A stretch of DNA of 64,000 nucleotides from Nannobrachium achirus (GCA_963921795.1 OY997640.1:54104321-54168320); one strand, 5' to 3'; numbered from the stretch's first letter, positions 49,630-61,200 are shown. Made by a program: numbers and translations. Notes: generated from the sequence alone by a model not told the origin.

Positions 49630-52272
49630 TCAATCTTCTACAGTTTCACCATCAACATCATCATGTGGAACATGACTTTGTTTGAAAACTTCACCAGAGG
49701 CACCTACAGCTTGGGATGACTCTGGTATTGAAACGGTGTTCACCCCCACTGTCAAAGTCTGCCTTTCCATTTCGCCTGTCATAGACTCTAGAACTGTAGA
49801 GTCTGCAGGGTTGAGACGGTTGTCCTTGTTATCACTGCTGGCCTGGGTGACACTACAGTCATTGGCAGGATGATCGCTGTCACTGTCAATAGTGATGACA
49901 GTGGACGAGTGCTTCCCTGTACGCTCTTTACTCTTGTGTCTTTTGCTCTTCTTCTTGTGTTTCTTCTTTTTCTTATGGTGCCTCATGGTTTTTTCAGATG
50001 AGCTTCCATCATAGACAATCTCCACACTGAGACTTCTACTCTTTTTCCCTGACTTCTCCTTGTTTCTTTTACGATGATGTCTTCGTTTGCTCTTCTTCTC
50101 TTTCGTACATGAGGCGGTGGAAGAATCTGGCTCGGGATGCAATTCGGAAAGCGATTCTTTGGTGGGCTCCTCCAGGTGTCTTGATTTGTACTTCCTCTTC
50201 CCCCCAGGTTTGTCATGGCGGGACTTCCTTTTTGCAGAGGGCGACCGGCTTCCAGAACGGGGATGTCGGGAATGCTTATCCCGAGAGTAAGATTCCCGGC
50301 CCCGACTGCGGCTCTTGGAACGAGAATAAGACCGCCGGTTGGAACTCCTGCTGTGGCACCTGGAATAGTCGGACCTCCTCTCAGTGTAAAGTGTCCCACA
50401 ATTGTGATTGAGATCACTATGTATCTTTCTATCCCTACTATCCCGTTTTGAGTGCGAGCTGCGGTCTCTGCTTCTGGAAGGAGAATGCCTACTCCTTCTG
50501 CTGCGACTCCAGTCTCTACTCTTAGACCCCCTCCTCCGGTCTCTGCTTCTTGTCCTCTGCCTTTCTCTAGATCTTGGGTAACGAGTTCCTCTGCTGATCC
50601 CACAGCTGTGGCGGTCTCTGCTGCTGTGGCGGTCTCTGCTGCTGTGGCGTTCTCTGCTTCTCCTTTCTGATGGTCTATTGCTTCTCCTCTCTGACGGTCT
50701 ATTGGATAACTTGTGTCTTTCTCTTGACCCAATTTGATTGTGCTCTTGTTCTCTACTCTCTGACCGCCTGGAGCGCTGTTCCCCACGCTGTGAGGCTGGA
50801 GGACTGACACTATTGAAGCGGATGTGTTGAGGAAGCATAGGCACTTCTTCAGTTGTTTGGCGAGATGGCGATAGCTCTTCAGAGGAGTCAGAGGAGAGTT
50901 GAACCAACTCTGGCGTTCTCTCTCTCGCTGGCTTGACAAACCCCACAATGAAACAGTCACTGTCATCATCATCATCATCAGAAGACAAACTTCCATTTTT
51001 AAGCCCTTTCCCCAGAGGAGATGAATACATTGGATGTTGAGGACTCTCCTGTTTTGAAGGAGCCCTGCACTCCTGCATTGTCTCCCCCTGCCCTCCCTCT
51101 TCCTCTGTGCTGCTGTCTGAATCGGAGTCCAGGATAGAGAGTGGCTGAGACCTGCTTGACTCCAGACACACCATGGTGGAGTATGATGGCCCAGGAGTCT
51201 CATCATCCCAGGCTGACTCGCTCAATGCTACACTGCTGGTGTATACAGAGTCTCCTGGAGGGTCCAGCTCTACAGTCAAGTCTAGCTCATCCTCTGAGAT
51301 GGCTATCACTGATGAATTGGAGCTGGTGTCTTCATTGGAAGAAGCTGCGGGAAGGTCGTACGCGGAATGCTGGTCGTAGGCCTCCATGTTGAAGGGTGAC
51401 TTGGCAAAGCTGATGAACTCGTGCAAGAAGTGCTCCGTGCGGCCCTGGAGGAAGGGCCTGAGCTCTTCCTGGATAGCACCATCCTCCATGTCATGGCGAG
51501 TGATGCGTGACATGATGATGTGCTGAACGATGTTCACCAGTGAGCCGTGGGCGCCATACAAAACCATGAGCTCTCTCTTCAACCAGGGTATAAGTCTGTG
51601 CAGGCAGGCAGGATTCCTTTGGTAGAACTCAGCCGAGGTGTCTCTGGAGCGGCCCCCATCCCGCACACTCCGAACCCTCACCCCCCGTCGGTACAGCTCC
51701 CTCCTGAATGTCACCATCTCCTGCTCTCTGAGCTGGCGCACTTCCCTGCCCTCACTGGCAGCTCTTCTCCTGGCCGCCAGCCTTGCCATCATGTGCCGAA
51801 GGGTGCGCTCCTGATGCTGTAGTGGACGGGAAACAGCCAAACTCTCGAACATCACTCCGTGGTCTGGTGGCGGGGATGTTCTCCTCTGGGATATGCTCTG
51901 GGACTGCTGCCGACGTACACCAGTCAGTGTGGTCCGGTATCTGAAGCGTGCACCGCCAAAAGACCCAAAAGTGCCATTGTCTGTTGGTTGCAGGTCATAT
52001 TTCTTAAAGTCTTGCTCAGACTTGATGCTATGGTAGATGGAGTTGAATGGCTGCTTGCATAGTGGGCACTCTGCTTTGTTCTTGGACCACTCATGGATGC
52101 AGCGGAAGCAGAACTTGTGCAGACAGATGTCCAGGTAAGACATGTTGTTGAAGACATCTAGACATATGGGGCATTTGGAGTCTGGAGAAGGTTCTGAGGA
52201 CAATGACTCAGACGTTTTTCTCCGGGCACTCTTCTGAGACCGCCGCGAGGAACTCCTGGTCGTTGCCATCAT
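49630..52272 (-). CDS. topors: TOPORS, RING-type E3 ubiquitin/SUMO ligase, 880 aa
   Basis: One long exon. I start at the ATG at 52272, which lies directly after an acceptor-like TTTAAG, and stop at 49630. TOPORS is a nuclear ligase with ubiquitin and SUMO E3 activity that binds topoisomerase I and p53 in vertebrates. Visible domains: a C3HC4 RING at residues 34-72 (CPIC...CLHKFCFRC...CPLC); a conserved helical block at about 219-306 (RNPACLHRLIPWLKREL, HGSLVNIVQHIIM, HEFISFAKSPFNM); SUMO-interaction-like acidic/hydrophobic patches (SVIAISEDE, VITIDSDSD); RERTPELVQLSSDS; a long Arg/Ser-rich low-complexity middle; PGGKRKYKSRHLEE; RSLSVEIVYDG; and a Lys-rich basic run typical of a nuclear signal. 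It is shorter than human TOPORS (about 1045 aa), mainly through a shorter N-terminus and SR region. The same-strand neighbour ndufb6 lies upstream, as in human. Confidence 0.96.
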   Translation of the reverse strand: MMATTRSSSRRSQKSARRKTSESLSSEPSPDSKCPICLDVFNNMSYLDICLHKFCFRCIHEWSKNKAECPLCKQPFNSIYHSIKSEQDFKKYDLQPTDNGTFGSFGGARFRYRTTLTGVRRQQSQSISQRRTSPPPDHGVMFESLAVSRPLQHQERTLRHMMARLAARRRAASEGREVRQLREQEMVTFRRELYRRGVRVRSVRDGGRSRDTSAEFYQRNPACLHRLIPWLKRELMVLYGAHGSLVNIVQHIIMSRITRHDMEDGAIQEELRPFLQGRTEHFLHEFISFAKSPFNMEAYDQHSAYDLPAASSNEDTSSNSSVIAISEDELDLTVELDPPGDSVYTSSVALSESAWDDETPGPSYSTMVCLESSRSQPLSILDSDSDSSTEEEGGQGETMQECRAPSKQESPQHPMYSSPLGKGLKNGSLSSDDDDDDSDCFIVGFVKPARERTPELVQLSSDSSEELSPSRQTTEEVPMLPQHIRFNSVSPPASQRGEQRSRRSESREQEHNQIGSRERHKLSNRPSERRSNRPSERRSRERHSSRDRHSSRDRHSCGISRGTRYPRSRERQRTRSRDRRRGSKSRDWSRSRRSRHSPSRSRDRSSHSKRDSRDRKIHSDLNHNCGTLYTERRSDYSRCHSRSSNRRSYSRSKSRSRGRESYSRDKHSRHPRSGSRSPSAKRKSRHDKPGGKRKYKSRHLEEPTKESLSELHPEPDSSTASCTKEKKSKRRHHRKRNKEKSGKKSRSLSVEIVYDGSSSEKTMRHHKKKKKHKKKSKRHKSKERTGKHSSTVITIDSDSDHPANDCSVTQASSDNKDNRLNPADSTVLESMTGEMERQTLTVGVNTVSIPESSQAVGASGEVFKQSHVPHDDVDGETVED

Positions 52273-52599
52273 CTTAAATGACAAAGAAGAAAAGAAAAAA
52301 AGCTGAATTAGGTTTAAACTAAAACACTTATCACCATAACCATATCACCATAAAATTCCCATATTAAAATAAGCTTAAGCTAGGACCGTCTGGCGGGGGG
52401 ACCTGATATCAACATGACTCGGCCATAAGCATATTTCGAGTTCCCAATTCAGCTACGTTCAAATATGAATGTATAATCAGTCAACTGAGCCCCATTATAT
52501 TTTTGAGCCATGCTAACCGCTCCTACATCTGGCTTTGTGTGAGGTATGAGTGTCCGTATGAGCACGGAATTCCATGCATGGAGATAACTTATGTCACGG

Positions 52600-52690
52600 A
52601 CAGAACGACCCATAAAGATCTCCATATATGGACAATGACATGTGCATATAGTGATGACATCAGGGATCTCCATAAGAGCATATGGTTGAT
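52600..52690. repeat. Single CCATATATGG repeat unit
   Basis: AAGATCTCCATATATGGACA at 52616-52635 resembles the units at 61.2-61.7 kb. Confidence 0.5.
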
Positions 52691-53278
52691 CAGGGTCTTC
52701 TCATCTACTTTTAAACTTTTAAATGTTGATATTTGCATCTGAAATTGGGATGATGATTGTACCTCTACATATTATTTGCTGTTTACAGTATTGACAATAA
52801 AAAAGCAGCTATAATTATTATTGCATTAACAAAGGATTTCTAATCGGTTTACTCTACATACTGTATATTATATTGCAAATGTTATGTGCATTACATGATA
52901 CTATTAACACATCCTTTTACTTGATTGAAATAGTACTGTCTGGAACGGTCTCTATGTTTAGTAACTGACGTTATACGTTAAGCATATTTTTCATGAAACT
53001 TAAAAACTGTCAGGCCAATCGTCAGCAGCATGACTGACGATGACAGCACAATGACAACATTAAAGTTACATAGCTTGGAAGAAAAACGTAAATAAATCGA
53101 CGGAGTCTTAAGTCATTACTATACCAGGAATAAAATGGTAGTTACTGTATTGTTTACCACTTAGCCAGTCATAAAGCTAGCTAAGCTAGGCAGCAGCTAT
53201 TCTGGGGTTTTGCTGTTTTACTTTTGAATCACTACATGTATCACTGTACAAAACCGACCGTTACTTCGTTGTTACGTC

Positions 53279-53311
53279 GTTGTTTGTTTGTTTGTTTGTT
53301 TGTTTGTTTGA
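53279..53311. repeat. (GTTT)n microsatellite
   Basis: About eight GTTT units, close to the longest putative topors 5' exon. Confidence 0.9.
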
Positions 53312-53350
53312 AATAGTTTAAACGGAGCCCTTCCTCGTATCGACATTTAC

Positions 53351-53700
53351 CTTTAGCTAATGTAGCTAATAATTTGATCGCCAGACTCCATGTGTTCTTT
53401 CGTTTAGCTCTCCCATAGCTGCTAGCAAACAGTGGATCCATCGTAACGTCAAGACCTTTATTTAATACAGAGTTCCTACATTAAAACTACATTTAAGTTA
53501 ACATTAACCAGGAGTTAGAACACCGGGAGGCCTTACCCCTTGATGTTAGCTAACGGTTCAGTCCAGGGTACAAAGTTCTAGAAGCTTACCTCTGAATTCC
53601 TTACACAATTCTGCGAATGGAAGCTTTTAAATCCTTCCTTTCCGAAAATATCTTCATCATTTTTACACGGACATCGTTTTCTGGGAACAGACTTCTATGA
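53351..53700 (-). other. topors: Probable 5' non-coding exon(s) of topors with several nested donors
   Basis: Reading the - strand upstream of the coding exon, three good donors occur: GAG|GTAAGC (exon edge 53590), GGG|GTAAGG (edge 53537) and AAAG|GTAAAT (edge 53351). Any of them could join the acceptor just before the ATG at 52272. The longest version carries an upstream ATG at 53441 (MDPLFASSYGRAKRK...) that would run out of frame across the main ATG. A separate 20-codon upstream ORF lies near 53.6 kb. The transcription start is not visible; 53700 is a guess. Confidence 0.45.
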
Positions 53701-54442
53701 TCCGTGTAATAGTTGTACTTGTGAGTCATGTGAGATATTTGTTTGGAACAGAGGACGTCCAGCATGTGTTGTACGCACACACCACCACTGGGGGCGCTGT
53801 GACTGAACTGAACCGTTACGCTTCTGCGTTCTTCTTCTTTTCTTTCTTCTTGGGCAATAGTCGTTGCATTACCGCCACCTTCTGTTTAGCAGTGTGTAGT
53901 GAGCGCTTACATTTAATATTGCAAGGGATAACACAATGTTTACATTGTGGTCCTGTGTATTAAATTAATCCAGACGTTCAAAGATACAATAATATACAAG
54001 ACATCATCAACAATAATAGTAATAAAACCTATATGTAGCCAGGCTACATTCTCATAAATCACTTTCTATTCCCACACAAGTGGTCATGTCTGGTAGCATA
54101 AATTGACGTTGATGTTCCCAAAAGGAGAATACTATTTGGGGCTCTGTAGCTTTCTTTTATTCATTTTAGCTTACTTCTTCTAGGTTACTGTCCTCTGCAT
54201 AAAAAAAACACTTTTCTCAGCAGCTGCATCATGCTCACTTTACCTTTGGTACTACCACAGTCTCTTCTTACTGGGATTGTTACATATACCAGTAGGGATT
54301 AAGATTTGATTTAGTAGGATACTGTGCTCTCATGCACTTTCCTTAGAATGTGGTATAGATGTTATTGTTAACTTCCTTTCTCCATCCCAACATTTCTGCA
54401 ATTTCTCATCATTTTCTCCCATATTACAACTTGTTATACATA

Positions 54443-55666
54443 TAGGGTTGCCACCTTTCAGAAATTGAAATAAGGAACACCTCTTCCGGGCACGGGGTGC
54501 GTGCGTTCCGTGCGCGTGGCACAGCCGCCGGCCGGCGAAAAAAATGCAGTCCCAAACCCATTAAATGCATAGAATAGTTATAACTATAACACACGACATG
54601 GTATAACCTATATTGTTTTGCAGTTTGAAGTGGCCAATTGTTTCTAAAATATGAATAAGTTAATTTTGTATGAAATAAAGCAATGTATGAATGATTTGAA
54701 CCTGGCTCTTGGGTCACTTGGTGGTCAGTAAAGAGAAGGTAGTCAAGAAACCATTAAGTCATATACTTAAAGTTTAAAGTGCTTTATTAGCAACGAAGAT
54801 TAAACATTTTTGAGCGGTGGTCACACCGTCTCCATAGCGTGGCCGTGTGTGTAGGTATGTATGTATGTGGGTGGGTGGGTCTTTCTGTCTGTATGTAGCC
54901 TCAAGCCTGGTGTAGTACCTTTTATGACCACACATGTTAAGGGAGGGGCGCTGTTTTCAGGCCAGGCCAGGCCAGGCACACACACACACACGCACACGGG
55001 GGGGGGGGGGGGATGGGCGGGGGGGGGTTGGTGGGTAAACCACCGCTCAGTTCACACAGGTGTGATTTTTACTTTAGGCTGAATAGGCTTCACTAGCCTG
55101 AACCTGAGCATAGCCTAGTTTAAAGTGCTTTATTAGCAATGAACATTGAACATTTTTACTTTAGGCTGAATAGGCTTCACTAGCCTAAACCTGAGCATAG
55201 CCTATTTTATGAACATTGAACATTTTTACTTCAGGCTGAATAGGCTTCACTAGCCTAAACCTGAGCATAGCCTATTTTATAAAGTGTCTACAATCTACTG
55301 TCTTGACACTCGAACCAAAATTGTTCTATAGATCATAATCTACAAATTGGAAGTGAAAAATAAACTTTAACACAAATTTAAAATGAAAACCAAAAATTAC
55401 ATGTACACGGAACCCCACTATAGGCAGAGCGTAGAGCGCACCACAGCCGCAGCGACTGCGAGCCGCCTCACAGAAGGTCCTTCGTTCCTCTCCCTCCTTT
55501 TGCTGTCTTTTCCTGTGTTTTATTTCATTCATTATTGTTAAATTCTGTGTTGAGGTTTGGTTAAATACGGAACAAACCGCGTTCCGTATTGGTTCAATAC
55601 GGAACACATCTTTTAATTGTCCAATACGGAACGATTCCGTATTATACGGAACGCGTGGCAACCCTA
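54443..55666. mobile_element. 1.2-kb hAT-type element with TAGGGTTGCCAC termini
   Basis: Starts TAGGGTTGCCACCTTTCAG and ends GGAACGCGTGGCAACCCTA. Identical 8-bp flanks TATACATA (54435-54442, 55667-55674). Inside: CCAGG repeats, (AC)n, a G-rich run near 55000-55030 and three tandem units at about 55075-55285. No intact transposase. Confidence 0.93.
55075..55285. repeat. Tandem repeat of ~70-90 bp units
   Basis: GGCTGAATAGGCTTCACTAG recurs three times with CCTGAGCATAGCCTA following. The first unit has an extra stretch. Confidence 0.85.
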
Positions 55667-56032
55667 TATACATACATATCGGCCGTTGGGCGTGGAGCAG
55701 GCCACAGTCCACACACCCGGTGCCAAAAGGTGATGGATCACACCTGTAGGACGTAACTCTGCCCCCATCATCTCGGCTAATGAACTCATCTAAAGCAAGA
55801 ATTCTGAATGTACCAAGTACAGTGCTGTACAGTTTCCAAAAGCAAAATAAAGATAGCCTACTGAGTTTGTGTAGTATGCGTTATAATATATTAAAACCAC
55901 AATGAGTGAGCCCTTGAAAATCACAAATCAATCATTACAATTTAAAAAAAAGAAATGGCAACAGCTGACACAGGTCACTTTGTACATATTTTAATGACAT
56001 ATAAACAGTTTTTACAAGACATTGTGGAAATA

Positions 56033-56038
56033 TTTATT
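56033..56038 (-). terminator. Candidate polyadenylation signal for ndufb6
   Basis: AATAAA on the - strand begins 9 bp after the TGA at 56047. This would give a very short 3' UTR. An ATTAAA about 40 bp further on is an alternative. Confidence 0.5.
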
Positions 56039-56046
56039 TGATGTCA

Positions 56047-59000
56047 TCAGTGGTGGCCATGGCTCTCGGGGAGATCTGGAACAACTTCACCTGTCTCCAA
56101 AATGGTGTCACCCTGACCACAAAGACAGAATAATTAAATGGTTAAACATGTTCCACTCTTATGCCTCATTCACATACAGAAAAGCCAAGCTAATGGTTGG
56201 CTTGGTAATTCAATGTAATCTCTATGCGAACCAGCTTTTAAAATTTCCATGCTCGAAAAAAAAAGCATGGAAATTTTAAAAGCTGGTTTGCATAGAGATT
56301 ACATTGATTTACCAAGCCAACCATTAGCTTGGCTTCTCTCAGTGTGAATGCAGCATTGCACCTTTATTTTTCTATGTCTTCATTTTTGGATGGCTGTTGG
56401 TGGCAATGGTTGGTCGGAGAAAATGTTCCTCTTGTACACAAATACCTCTATCTATTGGGAGGATTGTCATGCTACATACTTTACTTCCAGAGGACACTTT
56501 TTGGATGTTAATTTGAAAACGTGTATTTTGTCAAAAAGGTTTCATCCTGATAACACCCTGCTTGATTTAAAAAGAAAAGCAAGTAATCCCCTCTTCACCT
56601 CGGCATGTACTGTAGCCAGTTTGTCCAAATGTAGGACATGAGGGTGCAGCAAGTCTGTGTTGTTGTTGCTTGGACAGATCTCTGAGAAATTCTATACAAT
56701 ATTTATGTCAGAAAGTACACTGACTAACTCACCCAGCATCTATGTCACCAGCATCATGACAAGGACATATCTTATAAGTTGTAAAGTGCATACATATATT
56801 ACTTCCTCCCTTTTGCATTGTTTTGATAGTAAGACGGCTGATTTGTGTTGCCTAGAAACAGGCACTGAGTATGTGTTTGTTTAAAAATTACAGTATGAAA
56901 ATGTACTCTGATCTCTCATGGAAAAGGCAGCAGAGTAGAGAGTTTTATTTTGGATGGGGTTCCGCTGTTTTTAATATGTTGAATCTAGAGTTGCAACACC
57001 AATCATTGGCATCCCATGCATTCAAATAGAAAAGCGCTATCTGATTGGATTAAACAACGTTAAACTCACCAACATGCAGCTGTACAAAAACCTTGAATTA
57101 GCCTCTATTTGTAAAGTGTTTGTTTGATAAAAATCCACCGTAGACATGTTATGAGCTATTTTCTGTCAAGAAACTCAGTGCAGGGGCACCTACTGGCCTA
57201 CAGGTCCAGGCGCATACCACTATGCATTGCCACATAGGCATTGATGCCTGACGGCGTTGCCAGTTCGATTCCTGATCAAATAAAGGCATAAAAGCCCAAA
57301 AACAAAAGAAAAGAAAAAAAATACAGAAAAAAAAGGAAATTCAGTCAAGTGCAAGTGATTATTAAGAGTTGGAGTTTTGAACCGCTCGTTTTCAATAACG
57401 CAATGTCCTGCTGCCTCCCGCATTATGTGCTATTTCGAAACAGGTGATACACAGGAGTCTACACAGGAGATTTCCCACGCACGCTTCCAAACTCCAAACA
57501 CTTAATAAAAATAATCACATGCACGGAATTCCTTGACAGAAAATAGCTCATAACACGTCTATGGTGGATTTTTATTAAAAAAAACACTTTTTACGCAGCT
57601 AGAAAGAGGATAATTCAAGCTTTCCATACAGCTGCAATTTTGTCGAGTTTAACGTTGTTTAATACAATCAGATAGGACTTTTCTGTTTGGATGCCTGGCT
57701 GGTCGGTGTTGCAACTCTAGATTCAAAAGTAATAATAATCTAGAGGCGGCTAGCTGTTTGCCCCTTTTTGCCCATTGCCCTGGCCTTCTAAAATGTTTTT
57801 GCTCTGCCCTGGTGAACTGCAATTAAAACTCGCCGAGCTCAGTCATGCTCCCTGGCCAATGAGCCCTATTGATTTCATTTTAATAACCTTGTGCCCTTTC
57901 ATCTAGCTCCACCTGTAGGCCTAAATTTACACTTGTAATGTAATCGGTGGATTTCAAATGGAACTTGCAACATTTAAAGTAAAATCAAATAAATTATGCA
58001 TCACTACACTATACTTATTTATTTTAAGAAAAACATATTCAAAAATGCTGTACTTACAGGGAAAAGTCTGGGTTTGAGATCCACAATACCATAGGGCCTT
58101 TTCTGTAAGAGACAACAGTTCTTTTTAGTTGCAACATACAAAACATAATAAGAAAGAATAAGAAATAACACTAATCTGAGCTCATAAGACTCTATAAGAA
58201 TCTCTCCATACAACATCCTCTTCTGCAACACACTACATTTATTGACAGTATGCAATATGCACCATATCCATATCTACCTTATAGTAGAGCTATTATTGAG
58301 ACATGAGACTTGATATAATCTGTTATATTGATTAGTGTAATATATATGATATATCATATGATATGGCTAAACTGTTGTTTTCCTGTTACACTAACATCTT
58401 CTGAAGTTATAAGACAGATCTAATGCCTCTATCTGTTCAGTCATCTTATCTACATTACTAATGATTGTTTCTCAAATATTCTGAATGTCAACCATTTATC
58501 TTTACTTACAGCAACGTGGTATTTCACGTAGTAGTGAACAACCCATGCAGGTATCAAAAGACGTGTTAATGCGAACACTCCACCTGTGTATGCCTTGTAG
58601 GTCTGAAAAGAGAAACCAAAGATGTTATCAGTAGACAAATCAGGAAAATAAGATTAAAGTAACGTTAATAAAAAAGCAATTTCATATCATATCCATATCA
58701 TATTCAACAATATCATTTAGGCAATTTCTTGATTATTGCACACATTACTTGTCAAATAATGTCATAACCTAATTTAGTTCATTCTTTTATGCCTTTGTGG
58801 TATTTGTGACTGTACTGTATATTTGCATACACAGTGAAATGAGGTATCTGCATTTAACCCATCCTAAGTAACAGGAGCAATAGACGCTACAGGGGCAGCG
58901 CCTCTGGGAGCAATTAGGGGCTAAGGGCCCTATTATGATCCAGGTCTTATGCCTTATGCCTTAACTTCTTTGCCTTTTTTACCATTTTGTTTTTGTTTTT

Positions 59001-60081
59001 TAAATATTTCAAATAGCTTATCTGTAAGTTCACAACGTGCAGATGTAGATCAGCATTTGAAGTATTTAAAAATGTTTTTCAAAATAGTGAAAAAAAGGTA
59101 AAGAAGTTAAGGCATAAGGCATAAGACCTGGATCATAATAGGGCCCCATGTGTCTTGTCTTGCTCAGGGACACTTCAACAGCTGAGGCCTGGAATTGAAC
59201 CTGGGACCTCTGGCATCCCAGGCGGGCTCTGTGGCTCTCTAACCAGTCGGCTATGACCATAATTTAGCCTGGAATGTACAGTACAGTGCTTTGACATACT
59301 ACGTTAACATGGGTAATATGCCAGTTAAGAAGTTACCATACACAACATCGTCCAACATTAAATAAGCGTAGTAGTAACAGTACGTAACACCGACAGTGGG
59401 CCCCTGAGACCTCTGAGCACATTTTCTTTAATACTTTTCTTAAATGTTTAATTATTTCTAACAAACGCCTAAAATGTCTATTGCTACAAAACCTGTGTAT
59501 AGCCTGCTTAAGCCTGTCATTTTGGGCAAAAACCTATGGCATAATCAAGCAAGACGTTGAAGGGTACAATTTAAGTCTGATAATGATGTATGCCTGTTCA
59601 AATCATGTATACATTATTATTTCTGACCATTTTTACACAAACATTTATTCTTTATTTATATTTTGGGGGAAATAGCCAATGTATCATTGAGATGCCCACA
59701 ATGTTTAGGTGCCCACTCTAGTGGTGGGGCAGTAGAATCATAACGTTTCCAAACATCACTAGTCGTCGCATTGCTACCAGAGTATTACAATGTAGCTACA
59801 CATACAGTACAGTATATACACAGATTATAATTATTATTCAATATTGTGTAGCCTACGTATAGTGGCATATTATTATGTACCACACAGTCACTACTACTCA
59901 CATAAAGCCTCCACATAGACTTGGGTTGCAGAAAGTTAGCCCAGAATCTCTCGACGGCCCCCGCAGCTTTAGGCTGGATGACGGGCTCCCGAGCGCTCAG
60001 CTCCTGGTCCTTCAGCCACTGTCTCCTCAGGTTGATGAGCTGCTCCATGCGGAGCTTCTCGTCCGCCGTGTAGCCCGTCAT
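56047..60081 (-). CDS. ndufb6: NADH dehydrogenase (ubiquinone) 1 beta subcomplex subunit 6, four exons, 127 aa
   Basis: Exons on the - strand: 59902-60081 (60 codons), 58510-58602 (31), 58058-58102 (15), 56047-56112 (21 plus TGA). All are phase 0 with GT/AG borders. NDUFB6 (B17) is an accessory subunit of mitochondrial complex I with one inner-membrane segment. Visible: MTGYTADEKLRMEQLINLRR at the start, LKDQELSAREPV and FWANFL in exon 1; the hydrophobic segment LLIPAWVVHYYVKYHV in exon 2; KRPYGIVDLKPRLFP in exon 3; and GDTILETGEVVPDLPESHGHH in exon 4. The length matches the human protein (128 aa). Introns 1 and 3 carry nested repeats and fold-backs. A candidate AATAAA lies 9 bp past the stop. 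Confidence 0.95.
56161..56356. repeat. 196-bp fold-back in ndufb6 intron 3
   Basis: Arms 56161-56253 and 56264-56356 pair closely (AGCCAAGCTAATGGTTGGC; AAAATTTCCATGCT) around an A-rich loop. Outer ends ATGCCTCATTCACAT / GTGTGAATGCAGCAT. Confidence 0.9.
56979..57726. mobile_element. Long-terminal-inverted-repeat element in ndufb6 intron 3
   Basis: TTGAATCTAGAGTTGCAACA at the left and its complement at the right. Arms continue for about 190 bp (to about 57172 and from about 57530). The centre contains a SINE. Confidence 0.85.
57185..57320 (+). mobile_element. tRNA-derived SINE nested in the element at 56979
   Basis: GGCGTTGCCAGTTCGATTCC (B box) followed by AATAAAGGCATAAAAGCCC and an A-rich tail, as in the copy at 15.5 kb. 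Confidence 0.6.
58800..59262 (-). mobile_element. tRNA-type SINE in ndufb6 intron 1, split by a palindromic element
   Basis: On the - strand TAGCCGACTGGTTAGAGAG and GGTTCAATTCCAGG fit A and B boxes (59177-59262). The body resumes on the other side of 58925-59146 (CCCCTAATTGCTCCC, GGGTTAAATGCAGA). Confidence 0.6.
58925..59146. mobile_element. Palindromic element with ~50-bp perfect ends and a degraded hairpin module
   Basis: GGGCCCTATTATGATCCAGG at the left is mirrored by CCTGGATCATAATAGGGCCC. Inverted ends run about 50 bp. The centre (59013-59060) reads AATAGCTTATCTGTAAGTTC then GCAGATGTAGATCAGC. Confidence 0.85.
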
Positions 60082-60331
60082 GATGGCTCGAGATATTGTT
60101 GTTTATCTCTCTCACTGTATTATATTCAACCTCAACACCTACAATGACACCATGGAGGACACACTTCCACAAACACAACCACGAAGAAGAGAGCTTAGCG
60201 GAAGTGCGAGTGTGACAGCTTTATCTTTGTCTTGACAATAGAGCGACATCTGCTGGACTGAATGACACTCATCACCGACACCGTTGTGGTTTATTACAGT
60301 GGTTCCCAAACAGGTTTAGACCATGTTTAGA

Positions 60332-60486
60332 CCAGTGTTTCTCAAACTTTCAAATATCAATGTCTCCCCTGACAATGTACAAATGGTTCCATGTGTACAC
60401 TGTCAGAGTTACAGACTTGTATGGGTCAATTTAGACCCCCATAAAGGAACCCACAGAGTCCCTGGAATCCACTTTGAGAACCACTG
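60332..60486. mobile_element. Short hAT-like element
   Basis: CAGTGTTTCTCAAACTTTC and CTTTGAGAACCACTG are inverted ends. Its right part lies within the 425-bp duplicated segment. Confidence 0.5.
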
Positions 60487-60824
60487 GTTTAGACTGTGGT
60501 TCTCAAACTTAAATGTTTTATTTCAAGGACCCCGCATGACTCTGAGAGGGTACAAATGGAACCAAACGGACCCATAAGGGTTACAGTCCTGTATAGTGTC
60601 CATAACTTGGAACCCCTCTAACATCTCTGCTGGCCTAGACGGTCTGGACTGTCTGGACCCCACTCTGAGAAAAACTGGTGTATTTATTATCAAAAACATT
60701 AACCTGATCTGTGATAGTGGTTAATAATTTATATTTAAATAGCCTCAATATGTCATATTACATAGTCAGTCAAATATCTTGAGATGCCCTACAAACACAG
60801 AGGCCACTAAACCCCCATAATAAT
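60400..60824 (+). repeat. 425-bp direct duplication, left copy
   Basis: Identical to 61750-62174 except one base (C at 60797, A at 62147). Offset 1350 bp. Confidence 0.97.
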
Positions 60825-60829
60825 CTATC

Positions 60830-61200
60830 TATAAATGCGAGAAGTCTCTGCGTGTCTGTCTGCGTGTATGTAATCCGCGTATCTCGAGAACCGTTCGTCC
60901 CACCGGCTTCAGATTCGGCACGCGCGTTCCCCGCCGCGGCACGGAGTGCAGTGCCGGGTCTCGACCCGACCCGACGCGCGGTTTTCCAGAACCGGCGCGA
61001 AACGTTCGGAATCTCCTTATGCGGGGTTGATTGTTGACATCAGGCTGTTCCGGAGGAAATCGGCGAAAGCTCTGACTCATTGTGACATCACTTCATAAAA
61101 GGCTCTGACATCACGTACGCCACATGAGTCAACAAAAAATCTCTGTGAGTGTGTATGTATGTATGTAATCCGCGTATCTCGAGAACCGTTCGTCCCACGG
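60830..61200. repeat. GC-rich interspersed repeat between the 425-bp copies
   Basis: TAATCCGCGTATCTCGAGAA then CCGTTCGTCCCA occurs at about 60870 and again at about 61166. CATCACTTCATAAAAGGCTC lies between. Confidence 0.7.

Noticed and set aside
49983..51206. 407-codon frame overlapping topors in another phase
   Set aside because: A by-product of the Arg/Ser-rich repetitive codons of topors. The topors frame matches the known protein throughout.
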